From the NCBI GenBank assembly GCA_031288765.1, contig JAITQV010000480.1:1-9303 (forward strand): a stretch of 9,303 bases of DNA, written 5' to 3'. Origin of the DNA: Planctomycetaceae bacterium. Lineage in GTDB: Bacteria; Planctomycetota; Planctomycetia; Pirellulales; Thermoguttaceae. Both the position numbers and the translations under genes were made by a program. How positions within the stretch are numbered: position 1 is the stretch's first letter; each line of letters begins with the position of its first letter. Below, piece after piece: positions 6,705 to 9,303 of this stretch. The notes under the pieces are model-generated. The model was given only the letters and a program-made list of their open reading frames with translations, ran no database searches and was not told where the DNA came from.

Positions 6705-6740
6705 ATGGAACATAATATGGAACACAATATGGAACACAAT
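6705..6740 (+). repeat. 12-bp tandem repeat, three units, at the start of the gene
   Basis: ATGGAACATAAT is followed by two copies of ATGGAACACAAT. Each unit begins with an in-frame ATG and encodes MEHN, so the gene opens with three consecutive possible start codons. Such an array can expand or contract by slippage without breaking the frame. Confidence 0.9.
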
Positions 6741-8468
6741 GACGAAGAACTCCGGCTTGCTCCAATAGAAGAAGACGAATTGAGGCTCGCCCCGATTGAA
6801 GATGAAGACGCCAAAAAACCAATTGCACCGGATGTTCCGTACAATACCGGAACCCGTTTAATTCCGGTTATCTGCTCCGCTTGTAAAACAAGATTGTACG
6901 CCGGCGAAGATCAAGTCGGTCTTTGGAAATGTTGTCCCGATTGCGGGCGTTTAACGGAAATTCGTGCGGTTCCGCCGAAGTTTATGTTGATTGCCAACGA
7001 TCCCGAAGCCGCCGGCGGTTACAACATTCAGGAACCGGATGTTTCACGGCAGGATATTTTCCAACTTAAAGCGGAAAATCAGAAAACATTCGAAGAACAC
7101 CGAGAACAACAAAACCGAAAAAGAATGGAAAACCGGCTTCCGCCGCCAATATTCATCGATCAACCGCCAATAATGGAAGGCGTACTTAATAACTTTTTGA
7201 AAAGCCGTGAAGAAAAAGTTGAAGAAAACGCCCTCGCCCGCCAACAACAGAAAATCGAAAAAGAAACCGAAGCCGTCAAACAAGCGGTTCGCAATGGAAC
7301 ATTGGAATCCTATCTTGCTGATTCCAAAAACAAATCCGGCAGAGTTGTTGATTCCGGCACGCCCAAACCCGTCGAAGACCGTTTTCCGCCCGACACCGAA
7401 ACTTCACCGCCGGTTATTTCTCCGCCGTTGCCGCCGCCAATACCTCCTCCAACATCTCCGTTGCCTCCCGCTTTAACCGTTTTTCCGCCTCCGTTGCCGC
7501 CGGAAATTCCATCCGTTCCGCCTGATATTCCGCTTGCTGTTCCGCCAATTCCGCCGGTTCAATCCATTCCGTTGCCGATTCCTGCCGGTTCGGAACATTC
7601 GGTTTCTTCTTCCGCCCCTTCCTCTTCACGTTCTCGTTCACATTCTCATCTTCGGTCTTCCGGTTCGCAACATCGCGTGTCCGATTCTTTGTGGTTGCCG
7701 TTGTTTGATGCACGCTGCCGTTCCCGAATGATTATTCTAACAGTTTGCGGTCTTATGGGTAATCTTACCGGAGAAAAGGCTCGGTCAATGATATGGCAAA
7801 TTGTGTTTGACAAGGTTTACGGTCAAAGCGCCGGTTACTCGTATAATTTAGCGGAGAGCGGATTTTTTTTGATTAATTTTTGGGTTGGAGCGGTTTTGAG
7901 TGTTATTTGGCTGGCGATGTTGTTTCTTTTTGGGATTAGCCTGTTTTTGGAGACGGCATCCGGCAAAGACAAAATAGAACATTGGATTCCGTTTGATCTT
8001 GACTTTGGATTTTCTTACATTGGCTGGTCATGTTTGATTCTTTTGGTTTCCGGTTTCCCCGGTTTTATTGTTTGGCAGGGAACCGCCTTTTTCCTGCCCG
8101 ACAAAGAATCAACATTAATAATACTCCATTTTATCGGGCAATTTCTTTGTTTTCCGGTTCTTTTTCTTTGTGTTATTGAATCGGACACTTTCTACGGCAA
8201 CTTTCCGCGTCAAACATTAACAAGTTTGTATCGATATCCGCTGCTTTGGCTGCAACTATATTATAAGGCGGTTGTTTTAGTTGGTATTCCGGCAATGATA
8301 CTTTGGGGGTTGCTTTTTACCGGAACGGCATTGGCGGAACATTGGTTTATGCAATCTTTGTTTTATTATCTTATTGCGGCAATTCTGTTAACATTTTGCG
8401 GTTATTTTATTCTTCTTTATTTCCGGCTTCTTGGAAAAATCGCGTGGGAAATCCGGTTAAAAGAATAA
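6705..8468 (+). CDS. zinc-ribbon, proline-rich membrane protein of unknown function
   Basis: 587 residues from ATG 6705. Residues 1-12 are MEHN three times, then an acidic duplicated segment (EELRLAPIE, DELRLAPIE, 14-32). A zinc ribbon follows: C57-x2-C60 and C77-x2-C80 (ICSACKTRLYAGEDQ, KCCPDCGRLTEI). Residues 115-200 are highly charged and probably helical. Residues 235-293 are proline-rich (PPLPPPIPPP type), and about 300-322 are Ser/Arg/His-rich. From 342 the protein is membrane-embedded: hydrophobic stretches at 342-355 (weak), 386-417, 436-465, 469-493, 513-545 and 548-577. The layout suggests a cytoplasmic zinc ribbon tethered by a flexible linker to a membrane domain. Planctomycetes have similar orphan proteins of unknown function. 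No Shine-Dalgarno is seen, so ATG 6717 or 6729, or an in-frame TTG at 6696, cannot be excluded. Divergent from the DUF1559 cassette; no functional link is shown. Confidence 0.85.
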   Translation: MEHNMEHNMEHNDEELRLAPIEEDELRLAPIEDEDAKKPIAPDVPYNTGTRLIPVICSACKTRLYAGEDQVGLWKCCPDCGRLTEIRAVPPKFMLIANDPEAAGGYNIQEPDVSRQDIFQLKAENQKTFEEHREQQNRKRMENRLPPPIFIDQPPIMEGVLNNFLKSREEKVEENALARQQQKIEKETEAVKQAVRNGTLESYLADSKNKSGRVVDSGTPKPVEDRFPPDTETSPPVISPPLPPPIPPPTSPLPPALTVFPPPLPPEIPSVPPDIPLAVPPIPPVQSIPLPIPAGSEHSVSSSAPSSSRSRSHSHLRSSGSQHRVSDSLWLPLFDARCRSRMIILTVCGLMGNLTGEKARSMIWQIVFDKVYGQSAGYSYNLAESGFFLINFWVGAVLSVIWLAMLFLFGISLFLETASGKDKIEHWIPFDLDFGFSYIGWSCLILLVSGFPGFIVWQGTAFFLPDKESTLIILHFIGQFLCFPVLFLCVIESDTFYGNFPRQTLTSLYRYPLLWLQLYYKAVVLVGIPAMILWGLLFTGTALAEHWFMQSLFYYLIAAILLTFCGYFILLYFRLLGKIAWEIRLKE

Positions 8469-8537
8469 TGAAGATTTTGGGGAGATTATTGGCTACTGAG
8501 GTAGTTTCATGGCAAACGGAGGACGATTCGTGGCAAC

Positions 8538-8580
8538 CACAAGCGAAATTCTTACCGCAACGGCAATAATTTCGTTTGTG
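8538..8580 (+). terminator. 3' hairpin after the membrane-protein gene
   Basis: CACAAGCGAAATT (8538-8550) and AATTTCGTTTGTG (8568-8580) pair over 13 bp in plus-strand RNA with one G-U wobble; the minus strand would have an A-C mismatch there. The loop holds a small CCG/CGG stem. It starts 70 nt after the stop codon. There is no clean U-tract after it, so it may be a transcript-end or stability hairpin and not a classical intrinsic terminator. Confidence 0.45.
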
Positions 8581-8663
8581 ATCCTCTTAAAGTCCCTCAA
8601 TGTAGGGTGTGATGTGCATAACCGTAGGTAGAACGAAGCGCAACCGCCGGATCGGAATTTCCC
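8581..8663. other. GC-rich intergenic sequence, probably more dispersed repeat
   Basis: No reading frame is convincing. Phrases such as GTAGGGTGTGATGTGCATAA and GGTAGAACGAAGCGCAACCG have the look of repeat remnants like those that follow, but no second copy lies in the window to prove it. Confidence 0.3.
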
Positions 8664-8712
8664 AAGGTAGGCAACCGCTCGCCGAACGGTTGCGTCGGCG
8701 TCAGCCGACCTT
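8664..8712 (+). repeat. AGGTAGGC palindromic repeat, copy 1
   Basis: A 49-nt element bounded by AAGGT and ACCTT. Outer arms AAGGTAGGC and GCCGACCTT pair with one mismatch. Inside are CAACCG/CGGTTG (9-nt loop) and GGC-GTCA-GCC hairpins, giving a cloverleaf-like DNA or RNA fold. It is 44 of 49 identical to copy 2. It looks like a REP/MITE-type dispersed element; no transposase is attached. Confidence 0.75.
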
Positions 8713-8722
8713 CATATATGCG

Positions 8723-8750
8723 GTAGGGGCGAAAAATCTTTCGCCCCTAC
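8723..8750. repeat. perfect 12-bp hairpin repeat
   Basis: GTAGGGGCGAAA and TTTCGCCCCTAC are exact complements around a 4-nt loop AATC. The sequence resembles a GTAGGGGCG-type intergenic palindrome seen in several bacterial groups. It is embedded between the AGGTAGGC elements and is not followed by a U-tract on either strand. Confidence 0.75.
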
Positions 8751-8753
8751 ATT

Positions 8754-8796
8754 GCGGCGGTGGGTGAAAACCCTTCGGCGAAACGCCGCCTACCTT
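8754..8796 (-). repeat. AGGTAGGC palindromic repeat, copy 3 (inverted, diverged)
   Basis: Read on the minus strand it begins AAGGTAGGC and continues GGCGTTTCGCCGAAGGGTT, aligning with the TTCGCCGAAGGGTT core of the copy at 8845. Its own stems are CGGCG/CGCCG (3-nt loop) and GGGT-GAAA-ACCC. It keeps hairpin-forming ability despite a different stem sequence. Confidence 0.6.
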
Positions 8797-8844
8797 TTGA
8801 TTTCCTACCCAAAAATAAAAACAACCTAATAATTCGGTAATTAT

Positions 8845-8893
8845 AAGGTAGGCAACCCTTCGCCGAAGGGTTGTGTTGGCGTCAGCCGACCTT
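8845..8893 (+). repeat. AGGTAGGC palindromic repeat, copy 2
   Basis: A 49-nt element with the same ends as the copy at 8664. The inner stem is CAACCCTTC/GAAGGGTTG, 9 bp perfect with a GCC loop. At the sixth stem position the G-C pair of copy 1 is a C-G pair here, a compensatory double change. Confidence 0.75.
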
Positions 8894-8926
8894 GAATTTA
8901 TATCATGTTGGTTGTTTTGGTTTTGG

Positions 8927-8970
8927 ATTGCCTATCGGCAAGCAATTGTTCGGCAAGCGATTGCCTACCT
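8927..8970 (-). repeat. AGGTAGGC palindromic repeat, copy 4 (inverted)
   Basis: On the minus strand it reads AGGTAGGCAATCGCTTGCCG then AACAATTGC. It matches copy 1 at all but two of the first 23 aligned positions (both C to T) and then diverges. On the plus strand, short stems TTGCC/GGCAA (8928-8941) and GGCAA/TTGCC (8952-8965) flank AATTG. Confidence 0.65.
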
Positions 8971-9030
8971 CATAATTACAAACTCTTAAACAAAAATTCC
9001 GCCGGAATACGACCCTATTTTTTCGTAAAT

Positions 9031-9303
9031 TTTGTGTTTTCCGTGTTCAAAGAAATATAAGAGGGGATTTTAAACACGGAAGACGCGGATATTACACAGA
9101 AATATGAGAAAACAAAGGAAAATGTTGAACGCCTTTTTGCGAATTTCTGCGTTCCTTCTGCGTTTTCCGCGTTCAAAAAAATACAAAAGGGAGTTTTAAA
9201 CACGGAAGACACGGATATCAAGCGGAATTACGAGAAAACATTCCGCGAATTTCCGTGTAATTTCGTGTTTTCCGTGTTCAAAAAACCGAATTGGGTTAAT
9301 TTA
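9031..9303. repeat. block of ACACGGAAGAC-type dispersed repeats, runs off the window
   Basis: Two related units of about 84 nt (9032-9115 and 9158-9240) start with TTTTCCGTGTTCAAA or TTTTCCGCGTTCAAA, pass through TTTTAAACACGGAAGAC and end in GAGAAAACA. A third partial unit begins near 9268. Within each, CCGTGTT and AACACGG are inverted. Such HTML-like periodic intergenic sequence, with translated shadows like NTENTK, is common in planctomycetes and related phyla. No coding function is supported; the block extends beyond 9303. Confidence 0.65.

Noticed and set aside
7414..7713. 99-codon minus-strand frame opposite the proline/serine-rich region
   Set aside because: Compositional shadow of the repeated CCG/CCT and TCT codons on the plus strand; no start signal or domain.
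8468..8569. 33-codon plus-strand frame starting in TAATG overlap with the membrane-protein stop
   Set aside because: The overlap is attractive for coupling, but the frame runs into the 3' hairpin, has no recognisable feature and looks like chance.
8581..8970. CRISPR array in the repeat cluster
   Set aside because: Copies are in both orientations, of differing length and separated by irregular sequence and other repeat families; no constant repeat-spacer pattern and no cas genes.
9015..9221. 68-codon minus-strand frame with NTENTK and NAENAEG phrases
   Set aside because: It is the translation of the ACACGGAAGAC repeat block; periodicity explains the frame, and no ribosome site or domain is present.

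Overview
The window looks like chromosomal DNA of a planctomycete, probably a low-GC, uncultured Pirellulales-type lineage. Three things point there. One gene is a DUF1559 protein with the GFTLVELLVVIAIIGVLIALLLPAVQAAREAARR signature (quoted here in parts: GFTLVELL, then VVIAIIG, then PAVQAAREAARR), a family massively expanded in this phylum. Ribosomal protein L9 carries a basic N-terminal extension. There is also a zinc-ribbon/proline-rich/membrane protein with an 'LRLAPIE' N-terminus. Genus cannot be fixed from the sequence.

Layout. Bases 1-2097 hold two plus-strand housekeeping genes: rplI (50S protein L9) and hemA (glutamyl-tRNA reductase, first committed step of C5 tetrapyrrole synthesis). 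Bases 2098-2829 are mostly non-coding but contain a degraded minus-strand fragment resembling an IS66-type transposase. Bases 2830-6073 hold a minus-strand cassette read in the order DUF1559 pseudopilin-like protein, small lipoprotein with a carboxypeptidase-regulatory-like fold, and secreted BNR/Asp-box sialidase-like protein. All three carry export signals, so the cassette most likely makes cell-surface or periplasmic products, plausibly for handling host or environmental glycans. Each gene has a good Shine-Dalgarno sequence.

Bases 6074-6704 are a divergent control region. On the minus side it forms a roughly 440-nt leader to the DUF1559 gene packed with consecutive inverted repeats, ending in a hairpin that contains the DUF1559 ribosome binding site. 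This is the most interesting non-coding signal in the window. On the plus side it holds promoter candidates for the gene at 6705-8468, a membrane protein of unknown function with a four-cysteine zinc ribbon, a 60-residue proline-rich linker and five or six hydrophobic segments.

Bases 8469-9303 contain no credible gene. They hold a probable 3' hairpin, four copies of a short palindromic repeat sharing AGGTAGGC (two with a compensatory base change in the stem), one perfect 12-bp hairpin, and a block of the ACACGGAAGAC-type dispersed repeat that continues to the window edge.

Gene identities for rplI, hemA, DUF1559 and the Asp-box protein are secure at family level. Regulatory calls are read by eye and were not computed.
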